From positions 1 through 60,419 of the forward strand of contig CADBRU010000022.1 in NCBI GenBank assembly GCA_902797165.1: 60,419 nt of DNA, given 5' to 3'. Made by a program: the position numbers and the translations under genes. The notes under the pieces were generated by a model. The model saw nothing but the letters and a program-made list of their open reading frames with translations, searched no databases and had not been told where the DNA came from. The DNA comes from an uncultured Elusimicrobium sp. (GTDB lineage: Bacteria; Elusimicrobiota; Elusimicrobia; Elusimicrobiales; Elusimicrobiaceae). This document shows, piece by piece, positions 1 through 11,143 of this stretch; position 1 is the stretch's first letter; the number at the start of each line of letters is the position of its first letter.

Positions 1-199
1 AGTCGTCGCGATTGAAAAGAAAACCGCCGTCGGTTCTGAAGCCAAAGAAGTGCTCGGTATTTATCATCCGTGCAACAAAGAAACCGCCGAACAAGTCAAA
101 TTAGACTTGAAACGTGTAGAGCACTGGATTAAAAACGGAGCCAAGCCGTCCGAAACGGTAGCCAGCCTGATCAAAAAGGCCCAAGCCGCCGCTAAATAA
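1..199 (+). CDS. rpsP: 30S ribosomal protein S16, C-terminal part (5' end outside window)
   Basis: The frame opens at base 2 and runs to a TAA at 197-199, so about 65 C-terminal residues are present. The segment with EVLGIYHP, LDLKRVEHWI and NGAKPSETVASLIKKA is the typical S16 C-terminal half: the strand followed by the helix and the G-A-K/Q-P-S/T-(D/E)-T-V motif. S16 is a 30S assembly protein. It leads the khpA-trmD-rplS cluster that follows 8 bases downstream, which is the usual bacterial order and supports the call. Confidence 0.95.
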   Translation, partial: VVAIEKKTAVGSEAKEVLGIYHPCNKETAEQVKLDLKRVEHWIKNGAKPSETVASLIKKAQAAAK

Positions 200-207
200 G
201 AGTTGTT

Positions 208-438
208 ATGAAAGAGTTAGCCACTATCCTTCTCAAATCCCTCTCCGTTAATCCGGACAATGTGGTGGTAGAAGAAAAAGTTGAGAACAACAAAATTTAC
301 CTTACGACCCGTGTATCTGCCGAAGACAAAGGGAAAGTGATTGGTAAAGACGGCTGCATTATTAAAGCCGTGCGTACCGTACTCAGTGCGGCCGCGGCAA
401 ATAAAGACGTAAAAGTGACGTTAAAATTAGAAGATTAA
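208..438 (+). CDS. khpA: KH-domain RNA-binding protein KhpA
   Basis: This 76-residue protein is one KH domain and matches the KhpA/YlqC family in length. The RNA-binding GxxG loop is visible as GKDG inside GKVIGKDGCIIKAVRTVL, followed by the conserved helix. Family members bind RNA, often with KhpB, and influence cell envelope and division. It lies between rpsP and trmD, its usual place. The stop codon overlaps the trmD start by one base (TAATG), implying translational coupling. Confidence 0.93.
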   Translation: MKELATILLKSLSVNPDNVVVEEKVENNKIYLTTRVSAEDKGKVIGKDGCIIKAVRTVLSAAAANKDVKVTLKLED

Positions 439-1166
439 TGCTCAAAGTAGATGTTGTCAGTGCGTTCCCCGATATGCTGCAAGTTCCTTTGGGACAAAGT
501 ATAGTGGGGCGGGCGCAAAAAGCCGGAATACTAAAACTGCAGGTTACCAACCCGCGGGATTTTACCGACGACAAGCACCACACACTTGATGACAGGCCGT
601 ACGGCGGCGGACCGGGGATGCTCATGAAGGCCGAACCGCTCTACAGAGCCATTAAGAAGTTACGCAAAAAAAATTCAGTGGTTATTTTAACCAGTCCGCG
701 CGGACAAACGTTCTCGCAGACATTGGCTAAAAAATTAGCCAAAAAGAAACATTTGATTTTTGTTTGCGGACATTATGAAGGGATAGATGAGCGTGTATAT
801 CCCGAAATGGACTTGGAAGTATCGCTGGGAGATTTTATTTTAACCGGCGGAGAATTAGCCGCAGCAGTGATGATAGATGCCATTACACGGCTTGTTCCGG
901 GGACATTTAAAAAAGAAGATGTAACGGTTTGTGAATCTTTTGAAGACAATTTGTTGGAGGCTCCGCAGTACACCAGGCCCGAAGTGTGGCGGGGCAAAAA
1001 AGTGCCGCAAGTGCTTTTAAGCGGCCACCATAAACAAATGCAAGCATGGAAACACGAACAAGCGCTCAAATTGACTAAGAAGTATAGACCCGATTTGCTA
1101 AATACCTCTCATGCAAAAAAGGCCGTAACTAAGAAAGTTACTAAAAAAGTAACTAAGAAAAAATGA
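438..1166 (+). CDS. trmD: tRNA (guanine37-N1)-methyltransferase TrmD
   Basis: This SPOUT methyltransferase makes m1G37 in tRNAs to prevent +1 frameshifting, using S-adenosylmethionine. Family signatures seen are DDRPYGGGPGM, the trefoil-knot SAM site VCGHYEGIDERV, and SLGDFILTGGELAA, then the C-terminal helical region with YTRPEVW and LLSGHH. The 242 residues are normal for the family. The last 16 or so residues are an unusual lysine-rich repeat (KKVTKK units), probably a basic tail. rimM, normally between khpA and trmD, is absent here. Confidence 0.97.
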   Translation: MLKVDVVSAFPDMLQVPLGQSIVGRAQKAGILKLQVTNPRDFTDDKHHTLDDRPYGGGPGMLMKAEPLYRAIKKLRKKNSVVILTSPRGQTFSQTLAKKLAKKKHLIFVCGHYEGIDERVYPEMDLEVSLGDFILTGGELAAAVMIDAITRLVPGTFKKEDVTVCESFEDNLLEAPQYTRPEVWRGKKVPQVLLSGHHKQMQAWKHEQALKLTKKYRPDLLNTSHAKKAVTKKVTKKVTKKK

Positions 1167-1193
1167 AATGATTTTTCGGAGGAAGTAAAAGTT

Positions 1194-1595
1194 ATGAATA
1201 TCAACGAAATTAAACACAATCTGAAAACCAACGTACCGTCTTTTAACGCAGGCGATACGGTGCGTGTTAAAGTCAAAGTAGTAGAAGGCGACAATGAACG
1301 CTTACAGGCTTTTGACGGTGTTGTCGTAGCCCGCAAAGGCAGCGGCATCAGTGAAACCTTTACCGTACGCAAAATTTCCTTTGGCGTAGGTGTGGAACGT
1401 ATTTTCCCGATTCACTCCCCCCGCGTGGAAAGCATTGAAGTACTCAAACACGGTAAAGTACGCCGCGCTAAACTGAACTACTTAAAGAAATTATCCGGTA
1501 AAGCGGCCCGCTTGCAAGAAGTAAAGAAAGAAAACGGTGAAGCGGAAGTTGCCCAAGAAGCCGCTGCTCCTGCCGAACAAACCGAGGCCAAATAA
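1194..1595 (+). CDS. rplS: 50S ribosomal protein L19
   Basis: L19 sits at the 30S-50S interface. The 133-residue product shows [37 protein letters not shown] sequence, then [15 protein letters not shown] and [10 protein letters not shown], all typical of L19. The C-terminus is extended by an alanine- and glutamate-rich tail of about 20 residues. An SD (GGAGG, about 1178-1183) precedes the ATG. It ends the rpsP-khpA-trmD-rplS cluster and is followed by a strong terminator. Confidence 0.97.
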   Translation: MNINEIKHNLKTNVPSFNAGDTVRVKVKVVEGDNERLQAFDGVVVARKGSGISETFTVRKISFGVGVERIFPIHSPRVESIEVLKHGKVRRAKLNYLKKLSGKAARLQEVKKENGEAEVAQEAAAPAEQTEAK

Positions 1596-1633
1596 CACCG
1601 GCCTTTCGGGCCAAGGATTATTTCCTCCAATTT

Positions 1634-1664
1634 AAAACCCCGCTCCGTGAGCGGGGTTTTTGTT
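1634..1664. terminator. Bidirectional intrinsic terminator after rplS
   Basis: A perfect 11-bp stem (AAAACCCCGCT / AGCGGGGTTTT) with a 5-nt loop is followed by T-rich sequence on the plus strand, with an A-run on the 5' side. It can therefore stop rplS transcripts and also those of the convergent pilin-like gene. Confidence 0.9.
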
Positions 1665-1680
1665 GTAATCTGCTACTTAA

Positions 1681-1765
1681 TTAAAACACCCAATCGTTAT
1701 CCGCGTTTTTGGTGGCTCCTGCTTCTTGAAAGGTAAAACCTTTTTTTCAGAAATCTCTCCTTACA
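1681..1765 (-). pseudogene. Possible remnant of a pilin-like gene (SD plus N-terminal codons)
   Basis: Read on the minus strand, this stretch starts TAAGGAGAGATTTCTG, then GAAAAAAAGGTTTTACCTT. That matches the SD and first codons of the pilin-like gene at 19428-19880 with only a few differences, but the start codon is lost (CTG/TGA) and an extra A is present. After the match one frame reads KKGFT then 16 more codons to TAA at 1681-1683. It directly follows an intact pilin-like gene. It could be chance similarity over about 35 bases. Confidence 0.35.
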
Positions 1766-1786
1766 TAGAGACTGCTCTCATAAAGG

Positions 1787-2266
1787 TTATATACAAGACC
1801 CGTCTTGACAAGTTTTATATCCACCCGCAATACACATTTCCTGTGATCTTTGGTTGGTAAATATACAACGCGTCCAACCGGAGGGATCAACGGAATACAA
1901 AGGCACTCGTATCGTATATCCGCCGTCTAAAACCGTGGCATTGATGGCTACCGGTTGATTATCTTGCAGAAATGCACTGTATCTAAAATGCCCGGCTACA
2001 ATTTCCGTATCACTTGTACTGGTTGTCTTACTGAGCGTAGTGGGTAATTTCCGCAAATCCTTTGTGCGTGTATTATGTTCATAGAAATAATCATCCATAG
2101 CGGCGGCCAACGTATGAGCGCCGGTCTCGCCTTCTTTCATACGAACTTTATCCATGGACTGACGGTAAGAACCCAGCGCCAAGGCTGCCAAAATGGCAAG
2201 AATAGCAATCACTGCCATCAATTCTGCTAATGTAAAACCTTTTTTCATATTGTTTAATTTTATCAT
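1787..2266 (-). CDS. Type IV pilin-like / pseudopilin protein
   Basis: The N-terminus KKGFTLAELMAVIAILAILAALAL is a class III prepilin signal: a short basic leader, G^F cleavage site, Glu at mature position 5, then a hydrophobic helix. The globular part (to residue 159) has a late pair of cysteines (CQDGSC) that could form the pilin disulfide loop. The ATG at 2266 is chosen because GGAGG lies 9 nt upstream; a second ATG at the MKKGFT codon is also possible. The mature N-terminus differs from the other four pilin-like genes in the window (AELMAVIAILAILAAL versus IELLVVVLIIGILSAI). No assembly or peptidase gene is nearby. Role in pili or secretion is inferred. Confidence 0.85.
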   Translation of the reverse strand: MIKLNNMKKGFTLAELMAVIAILAILAALALGSYRQSMDKVRMKEGETGAHTLAAAMDDYFYEHNTRTKDLRKLPTTLSKTTSTSDTEIVAGHFRYSAFLQDNQPVAINATVLDGGYTIRVPLYSVDPSGWTRCIFTNQRSQEMCIAGGYKTCQDGSCI

Positions 2267-2290
2267 ATGTTCACTCCTCCGCTTACTATT

Positions 2291-2319
2291 AGTATATAGG
2301 TTTTGGAGTTAAAATTCAA
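2291..2319 (-). promoter_or_regulatory. Sigma70-type promoter for the pilin-like gene at 1787-2266
   Basis: On the minus strand TTGAAT (2314-2319) and TATACT (2291-2296) are separated by exactly 17 bp, about 20 bp upstream of the SD. This fits the housekeeping promoter consensus well. Confidence 0.7.
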
Positions 2320-2350
2320 ATCTTATATTTTATCTCTGCACTTTTCCTAG

Positions 2351-4897
<2,547 letters not shown>

Positions 4898-4912
4898 CAA
4901 CAGGAGATTCCC

Positions 4913-6376
4913 ATGCAAACACTGAAAACTTATTTCGCTTCTTTTGGAGGCGGACTTGTTAAACTCGGCAAGGCGCTCATGTTGCCGATTGCCGTATTAC
5001 CCGTAGCGGGACTTATTCTGCGTCTGGGGCAACCTGATTTATTAAACATTCCCTTCATGGCGGAAGCGGGACAAGCCGTATTTACCAACTTGCCTGTGAT
5101 CTTTTGTTTGGGCGTTGCTATTGGTTTTGCCAAAGAAAATCACGGTGCCACCGCGTTGGCCGCGTACATCGGCTACATTATTTTAATTTCTTCCCTCAAA
5201 GTATTAGATCCCAGTATTGATATGGGCGTGTTAGGTGGTATTATCGTCGGTGTTACTGCCGGTGCTTTGTATAACCGCTACAGCCACATCAAACTTCCTA
5301 CTTACTTGGCCTTTTTCGGCGGAAGACGTTTCGTCCCTATTGTAACGGGGGCCTCTTGTTTGTTAATTGCGGGGGCTGCTTATTTTATTTGGCCGCCGAT
5401 CGCACGCGTGATTAATGCCTTTGGTAATTGGACCATTACTTCCGGAAATATCGGTTTGTTTTTCTACGGAGTAGCCAACCGCTTATTAATTCCGCTTGGG
5501 TTACATCACATCTTAAACAGTTTAGTATGGTTCCAATTCGGAGATTTTGAAATTATGAAGGAAGGAGTCCTGACCGTCGTACACGGAGATTTAACCCGTT
5601 TCTTCTCCGGCGATCCGATGGCGGGACCTTTTATGGCGGGCTTCTTCCCGATTATGATGTTTGGTTTGCCAGCAGCCGCACTGGCCATGATTTCTACTGC
5701 AAAATCTGCCCGCAAACAAGCCATGGGCGGTTTACTTTTATCCATGGCGTTGACGTCTTTCTTAACCGGTATCACAGAGCCAATTGAATTTTCTTTTATG
5801 TTCTTGGCTTTCCCGCTCTACGTTGTTCACGCCATTTTAACCGGTTTGTCTATGGTTATTATGAACGTGCTGGACGTCAAATTAGGATTTACCTTTTCCG
5901 CGGGTTTATTTGACTACTTACTTAGTTACGGACTGGGCAAAAACGGATTGTATTTAATTCCCGTGGGCATTGTGTATGCCACCGTTTATTATTTCTTATT
6001 TAAGTGGATTATTCTTAAATTTGATTTACCTACTCCGGGACGTGAACCGGAAGACGCTGCCCCTGCCAACAACGCACCCGCAGAAGAACCGGCCCCACAA
6101 CCTGCCGCTCAATCTGCGGCTCAAGAAACCGCGGCACCGCAAACACGCGGAGAAAAATATTTGCACTTGTTAGGTGGCAAAGAAAACATCAAGACGATTG
6201 ATTATTGCGCCACCCGCTTACGTTTGGAAGTAGTAGATCCCGAAAAAGTAGATGCCACCGCTATCAAAGCATTGGGAGCGCGCGGCGTACTCAAAGGATC
6301 CGGCGGTTCCGTACAAGTGGTAATCGGACCGGAAGTGGAACAAATTTGTGATGAAATTAAAGGAGCCTTAAAATAA
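4913..6376 (+). CDS. nagE: PTS N-acetylglucosamine transporter subunit IICB
   Basis: Residues about 1-380 form the multi-spanning EIIC channel of the glucose/GlcNAc family, with LPIAVLPVAGLILRLG at the start, LLIPLGLHHILNSLVWFQFGDF and the substrate motif GITEPIEFSFMF. An Ala/Pro/Glu-rich linker (about 382-412) leads to an EIIB domain with the phospho-cysteine motif TIDYCATRLRL. The 487 residues stop after EIIB, so no EIIA is present. That part is provided by the fusion encoded 15 bases upstream. It imports GlcNAc as GlcNAc-6-phosphate. GlcNAc specificity is inferred from the nagB and nagA neighbours. Confidence 0.93.
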   Translation: MQTLKTYFASFGGGLVKLGKALMLPIAVLPVAGLILRLGQPDLLNIPFMAEAGQAVFTNLPVIFCLGVAIGFAKENHGATALAAYIGYIILISSLKVLDPSIDMGVLGGIIVGVTAGALYNRYSHIKLPTYLAFFGGRRFVPIVTGASCLLIAGAAYFIWPPIARVINAFGNWTITSGNIGLFFYGVANRLLIPLGLHHILNSLVWFQFGDFEIMKEGVLTVVHGDLTRFFSGDPMAGPFMAGFFPIMMFGLPAAALAMISTAKSARKQAMGGLLLSMALTSFLTGITEPIEFSFMFLAFPLYVVHAILTGLSMVIMNVLDVKLGFTFSAGLFDYLLSYGLGKNGLYLIPVGIVYATVYYFLFKWIILKFDLPTPGREPEDAAPANNAPAEEPAPQPAAQSAAQETAAPQTRGEKYLHLLGGKENIKTIDYCATRLRLEVVDPEKVDATAIKALGARGVLKGSGGSVQVVIGPEVEQICDEIKGALK

Positions 6377-6377
6377 T

Positions 6378-7172
6378 ATGCAACTCGTAATTACTTCGCA
6401 CAACTTAGGATTATGGGCGGCTGCACACATTTGTAACCGTTGGAAAAACTCTTCTAAAAGACCCTTTGTGTTAGGGTTGCCGACCGGCGGTACCGTAGAA
6501 GAAATGTATGCCGCTTTATCGGGATTAGTCAAAAACGGAAAGATGACTTTTAAGGATATTATTTCCTTTAACATGGACGAATATGTCGGACTTTCCCCGG
6601 AGCATCCCCAAAGTTACCATTATTACATGCATCATCATTTATTTAGTCATGTAGATGAAAAACCGGAAAATATCCACATTTTAAACGGTCAAGCGGCGGA
6701 TTTAGATGCCGAATGCGCCAACTACGAAACCGCTATTAAACAAGTCGGCGGTATTGATTTATTTATGGGCGGTATTGGACGTAACGGTCATTTGGCTTTT
6801 AATGAGCCGGGGTCTGCGTTCGATTCCCGCACCCGCGTTATTGAATTAACGCAAAGCACCATTGACGCCAATTCCCGCTTTTTTAATAATGATCCCACAC
6901 AAGTACCTACCCGCGCATTAAGTATCGGCATAGGGACCTTGTTAGATGCTCGTGAAATATTAATTTTGGCAGCCGGCGCATCCAAAGCCGAAGCGATTTT
7001 GCAACTGGTCAAAGGTGAAGTTTCCACCCAATGGCCGGTTACCGCACTTAAAAATCATGCGCATGCTACCGTGCTGATCGATAAAGAAGCCGCCAGCCGA
7101 TTAGGGACCGATATTTTGACGCAATTTGATACTTTACGCAAAGAAGATAAAGATCTAGTTTTATCTTTATAG
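6378..7172 (+). CDS. nagB: Glucosamine-6-phosphate deaminase
   Basis: NagB converts glucosamine-6-phosphate to fructose-6-phosphate and ammonia. Family motifs are GLPTGGT, SFNMDEYVGL (catalytic Asp), and GIGRNGHLAFNEPGS (catalytic His and Glu), then SRTRVIELT. Length (264 aa) fits. The position of E. coli Asp141 is Asn here (RNGH), as I recall for many Gram-positive-type NagB, so I do not read it as inactivation. One base separates it from the nagE stop, so it is tightly coupled. Confidence 0.95.
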   Translation: MQLVITSHNLGLWAAAHICNRWKNSSKRPFVLGLPTGGTVEEMYAALSGLVKNGKMTFKDIISFNMDEYVGLSPEHPQSYHYYMHHHLFSHVDEKPENIHILNGQAADLDAECANYETAIKQVGGIDLFMGGIGRNGHLAFNEPGSAFDSRTRVIELTQSTIDANSRFFNNDPTQVPTRALSIGIGTLLDAREILILAAGASKAEAILQLVKGEVSTQWPVTALKNHAHATVLIDKEAASRLGTDILTQFDTLRKEDKDLVLSL

Positions 7173-7180
7173 GAGCCGCC

Positions 7181-8317
7181 GTGAATAAACAACTCATTAT
7201 CAATGCCCGGGTAATTACAGGCAATCAAGTTTTGCCCGACTATTGTATTGAGATACAAGACGGAAAAATTGCGGCTTTATTTCCCAATACCGAACTTACC
7301 GCCTTGCCTAAAGAAGTAGAAATCATAGATGCCAAAGGTGCTTACGCCGCCCCGGGACTGATAGATGCACACATTCACGGATTTGCCGGATTCGGACCGG
7401 AACTGGCCAGTGAGGATGCCCTGTTAAAAATGTCTGAGGAACTGGCCAAAGCCGGCGTAACGTCTTTTTGCCCGACTTTATATTGCGGTCAACCTGCAGA
7501 CATGTTGCGCATTATAGAAAGTACCGTCGGAGCATTTGGCAAAGAAAAGGGCGCGCATCTTTTGGGATACCATTTGGAAGGACCTTTTATTTCCCCCCGC
7601 AAACCCGGCGTGATGAAGCCGCAAGATATTGCTCCGATTGATTTGCCCACTTTGGAAAAATTACATCAAGCCGCCCGCGGACATATTACCAATATGACCA
7701 TTGCACCGGAACTGCCGGGCATTGAAGACGTGGCTAAATTTGCCAAAGAGCATCACATTTTACTACAGGCCGGGCACACAAATGCCACCTATAATGAATT
7801 TTTACACGGAGCCGAACTGGGCATTAAGCACACCACCCATTTATTTAATGCCATGAGTGCTTTTAACCACCGCGACCCCGGTGCCGCGGGTGCAGTTCTA
7901 TTACATCCCGAAGTGGCGGCGGAAATTATAGCCGATGGTGTACATGTACACCCCGATGTGGTAGGCTTTTTGCGACGCGTAAAACCGCTTGAAAATATTG
8001 TTTTAATTACAGATGCACTCTTACCCACCGGACAAGCAAAAGGACCGTTTATTGCCAACGGAGAAGAAGTAACTTTTGATAAAGTATGGAAACGTGCCAC
8101 GGACAAAGTGATTGCCGGTTCTGCACTGACCATGCTCAAAGGACTGCAAAATCTTGTTTCTTTCGGCTTTACATTGCCCGAAGCGGTAACTTGTGCCAGC
8201 ACCAATCCAGCACGCCTTCTAGGTCTAAAAACTAAAGGCACTTTAGCCGTCGGTATGGACGCAGATATTACCTTATTTGATGAGCAATTCTGCCCTGTCC
8301 GCACTTTGATTGCTTAA
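7181..8317 (+). CDS. nagA: N-acetylglucosamine-6-phosphate deacetylase
   Basis: NagA removes acetate from GlcNAc-6-phosphate, feeding NagB. The 378-residue amidohydrolase shows DAHIHGFAGF (metal HxH), HLEGPFISP (metal Glu), LLQAGHTNATYNE, TTHLFNAMSAFNHR and the catalytic Asp in LITDALLPTG. The start is a GTG at 7181 with GGAG a few bases upstream. It is the last gene of the GlcNAc operon; the genes are separated by 15, 1 and 8 bases. Confidence 0.95.
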   Translation: MNKQLIINARVITGNQVLPDYCIEIQDGKIAALFPNTELTALPKEVEIIDAKGAYAAPGLIDAHIHGFAGFGPELASEDALLKMSEELAKAGVTSFCPTLYCGQPADMLRIIESTVGAFGKEKGAHLLGYHLEGPFISPRKPGVMKPQDIAPIDLPTLEKLHQAARGHITNMTIAPELPGIEDVAKFAKEHHILLQAGHTNATYNEFLHGAELGIKHTTHLFNAMSAFNHRDPGAAGAVLLHPEVAAEIIADGVHVHPDVVGFLRRVKPLENIVLITDALLPTGQAKGPFIANGEEVTFDKVWKRATDKVIAGSALTMLKGLQNLVSFGFTLPEAVTCASTNPARLLGLKTKGTLAVGMDADITLFDEQFCPVRTLIA

Positions 8318-8341
8318 TTTAGTAAAATATATATAGTTGCG

Positions 8342-8369
8342 AAAGCCGCCGCACACTTTGGGCGGCTTT
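8342..8369 (+). terminator. Hairpin between nagA and the MATE gene (weak terminator or leader hairpin)
   Basis: A perfect 9-bp stem (AAAGCCGCC / GGCGGCTTT) with a 10-nt loop. The usual T-run is missing (ACTGTG follows), and the MATE ATG begins only 11 bases later. It could act as an inefficient terminator for nagA or as structure in the MATE leader. Confidence 0.5.
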
Positions 8370-8380
8370 ACTGTGTAATT

Positions 8381-9775
8381 ATGAAAAAAACGAAGAAAAA
8401 ATCTCAATCTACCACTGAGCATAACCCGTTTAAAGCACGCACGCTGTCCAGTCTGCTCGTCAAATTTTCCGCACCGGCTGTGGCGGGAATGTTTGTCAGC
8501 GCCCTGTTTAATATTATTTCGCGTGTGTATATCGGGCACGAGTTCGGCTCCCCGGGTATTGCCAGTATTACATTACTGTTTCCGATGGGATTTTTCTTTA
8601 TGGCTTTTTGTATTCTAATCGGGGTGGGTGCCAATGCACTTTTCTCAATTCGGCTCGGTGAGAAAAAGGAAGATGAAGCCCGCCAAATTATCGGCAATGC
8701 GCTTGTAATGCTTACTTTAATCAGTGTAACGATTATGATACTGATGTATATCTTCCGTATTCCGATGTTACATTTCTTAGGCGCAGATGAAGAAACCATG
8801 CCGTATGTACTGCCTTATTTAATGGTCGTGTTGCCCGGATATGCCCTGTTTAACATTGGCGCGGGTATGAATAACTTTATTCGTTCCTCCGGCCATCCTA
8901 AAACCGCCATGGCAACGCAGTTTATAGGTGCTTTTTTAAACCTAACCATTGCCCCCATCACCATTTTTGTTTTGCACTGGGGCATGCCCGGAGCGGGGCT
9001 TGCGACCGTCTGCGGACAGGTGGTTTCTTTTGCTTGGGTAATGTTGTTTTTTTGCACCAAAAGCAATAAATTTCACTTGCATTGGCGGTTTATGCGCCTT
9101 AAGTGGAATATCATTTTAGACAGTATGAAAATCGGCGTTTCGCAAGCCATTTTTCAACTGGCTTCCAGCGCCATGAACTATTTATTAAACCATGCCCTAC
9201 TGCGCTACGGCGGCAATTTGGCCGTGTCGGCTATGGGAATTGCCATCAGTGCCAATATGATTTTCATCATGCCGTTACTGGGCCTTAGCCAAGGGGCTCA
9301 ACCGCTTATCGGATACAATTACGGAGCGCGTAAATTTTCCGCGGCCTTCCATACGCTCAGAATGGCTTTACGTTGGGGTTTTATGTTCGGGCTAGGTGGT
9401 ATGATTATTACACTTGCTTTTGCACCACAAATTGCCAAAATCTTCAATTCCAATGACCCGGAACTGATTTCTATGGCGGCCTATGCCATGCGCATTATGA
9501 ATATTTTAATGGCATTTGACGCATTGCAAATTTTGGGCTCGAGTTTCTTCCAAGCCATTAATAAACCCTTGCGCGCGGCGGTGCTGAGTTTATCGCGCCA
9601 AATTTTATTCTTAATTCCGGCAGTACTTATCTTGCCGTTATTCTTGGAACTAAACGGTGTGTTTTGGGCTCCGCCCGTGGCTGATTTCTTATCGTGTACG
9701 CTTACGTACTTTATGCTGCGCGGTTACTTTGCCAAATACAAGCAGAATTTCTTTTTAGGTAAGAAATTTAATTAG
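8381..9775 (+). CDS. MATE family multidrug/sodium efflux transporter
   Basis: The 464-residue protein has about twelve hydrophobic segments in two similar halves. It opens with LVKFSAPAVAGMFVSALFNIISRVYIGHEFG, typical of NorM/DinF-type MATE proteins, and the second half has SQGAQPLIGYNYGA, a MATE hallmark. Substrate cannot be told. No SD is visible before the ATG; a hairpin ends 11 bases upstream. The stop codon overlaps that of the convergent radA by 4 bases, an unusually tight convergent pair. Confidence 0.9.
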   Translation: MKKTKKKSQSTTEHNPFKARTLSSLLVKFSAPAVAGMFVSALFNIISRVYIGHEFGSPGIASITLLFPMGFFFMAFCILIGVGANALFSIRLGEKKEDEARQIIGNALVMLTLISVTIMILMYIFRIPMLHFLGADEETMPYVLPYLMVVLPGYALFNIGAGMNNFIRSSGHPKTAMATQFIGAFLNLTIAPITIFVLHWGMPGAGLATVCGQVVSFAWVMLFFCTKSNKFHLHWRFMRLKWNIILDSMKIGVSQAIFQLASSAMNYLLNHALLRYGGNLAVSAMGIAISANMIFIMPLLGLSQGAQPLIGYNYGARKFSAAFHTLRMALRWGFMFGLGGMIITLAFAPQIAKIFNSNDPELISMAAYAMRIMNILMAFDALQILGSSFFQAINKPLRAAVLSLSRQILFLIPAVLILPLFLELNGVFWAPPVADFLSCTLTYFMLRGYFAKYKQNFFLGKKFN

Positions 9776-11136
9776 CGCAGTTTCAAGGCAAGTTGATTAA
9801 TTTCCGTAATTTCCTGCAGATTCACAGAAGATAATTTTTGCTTTTCGCCTTTAGATAGCGGTGCGGTAAAGGCCGTCTTAAACCCAAGGCGTTTTGCTTC
9901 CTCTAAACGTCTATCCATTAAAGGCACTTTGGCAATTTGACCTAAAATACCCACTTCGGCCAAAAAGATAGAATCGTGCGGAATTGCAATATCTTTTACC
10001 GAACTGATTACCGCCGCGCAAATGGCTAAATCAAGCGCGGGATCTTTGAGTTTGACGCCACCGGCAATACTGACATAAATATCTTTACTGTCTAAACTTA
10101 AGCCCACATGTTTTTCAAGCGCGGCAAATAACATCAAACAACGGTTTAAATCTACTCCCGTTGCCACGCGGCGCGGATATGGATAATGCGTCGGACTGGC
10201 AAGGGCTTGCACTTCGGTCAGCAAAGGCCGTGAACCCTCTAAGGCAAGTGTATATGCACGGCCTTTAAGGGCGCTATTTGCAGAAGTTTGCGCAAAATAT
10301 TCCCCCGCATTTTCCACCCCTTCCAAACCGTGCCCGGTCATTTTAAAAAGTCCGATTTCAGACGTAGATCCAAAGCGGTTTTTATGCGGTCTGAGTAGGC
10401 GCAAAACATTATCTTTCTCCGTATCAAAATAAAGTACACAGTCTACCATGTGTTCCAAAATTTTCGGTCCGGCCAGTTCTCCGTCTTTAGTTACGTGTCC
10501 TAAAACAAAAGTAATAATGCCTTTGGGCTTACACAAACGCACCAGTTCGGCGGCACATTCGCGCACTTGCCCGATAGTACCGGCCGAAGAAGTAAATTCC
10601 GGGTGATACACCGTCTGAATAGAATCTAAAACAAGCACGTCGGGATTTACTTTTTCTACGGCTTCAATAATGTTTTGAATATTGGTTTCACAATGCAAAA
10701 AGATATTTGCATTTTTCACACCCAAACGCTCGGCACGACCGGAAATTTGGCTGATGCTTTCTTCACCGGAGATATATAACACTTTGCTCTTGTTTGCCAG
10801 TGCATCTGCCACTTGCAGCATGAGTGTGCTTTTACCGATACCCGGCGCTCCGGCAAGCAGTGTCAGTTGCCCTTTGACAAGTCCGCCGCCAAGCAAGCGG
10901 TCAAACTCTCCGATACCTGTAGGAATACGTTCTTCTTTTACGGTTTTGCTGTCTGCCAGTTTCACGATTTCAGAAGAGAAATCGGTAAAACTACGCGTGC
11001 GGGTTTCTTTTTTACTCTCCTGTGCTTTTACTTCTTCCACGAGGGTATTCCACTCTCCGCAGTCCGGACATTTTCCGGCCCACTTAGGAGTTTCATAACC
11101 GCACTTCTGACACACAAAAACCGTTTTAAATTTCAT
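9772..11136 (-). CDS. radA: DNA repair protein RadA
   Basis: RadA is a RecA-like ATPase that drives branch migration in recombination. It has an N-terminal zinc finger (Cys9, Cys12, Cys23, Cys26), Walker A GAPGIGKST (96-104), the RadA-specific KNRFG motif (in PHKNRFGSTSE), and a C-terminal Lon-protease-like domain (DLNRCLMLFAALEKHVGL onward) without protease activity. The 454 residues match the family. It is the last gene of the dnaB-alr-mla run, starting 7 bases after the mlaD stop with only a weak SD. Confidence 0.96.
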   Translation of the reverse strand: MKFKTVFVCQKCGYETPKWAGKCPDCGEWNTLVEEVKAQESKKETRTRSFTDFSSEIVKLADSKTVKEERIPTGIGEFDRLLGGGLVKGQLTLLAGAPGIGKSTLMLQVADALANKSKVLYISGEESISQISGRAERLGVKNANIFLHCETNIQNIIEAVEKVNPDVLVLDSIQTVYHPEFTSSAGTIGQVRECAAELVRLCKPKGIITFVLGHVTKDGELAGPKILEHMVDCVLYFDTEKDNVLRLLRPHKNRFGSTSEIGLFKMTGHGLEGVENAGEYFAQTSANSALKGRAYTLALEGSRPLLTEVQALASPTHYPYPRRVATGVDLNRCLMLFAALEKHVGLSLDSKDIYVSIAGGVKLKDPALDLAICAAVISSVKDIAIPHDSIFLAEVGILGQIAKVPLMDRRLEEAKRLGFKTAFTAPLSKGEKQKLSSVNLQEITEINQLALKLR

Positions 11137-11143
11137 AGTTTAC

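Noticed and set aside
6378..7172. Asn in place of E. coli NagB Asp141 (RNGH)
   Set aside because: I recall Asn at this position in many Gram-positive-type NagB proteins, and the other catalytic residues are present, so it is not read as inactivation.
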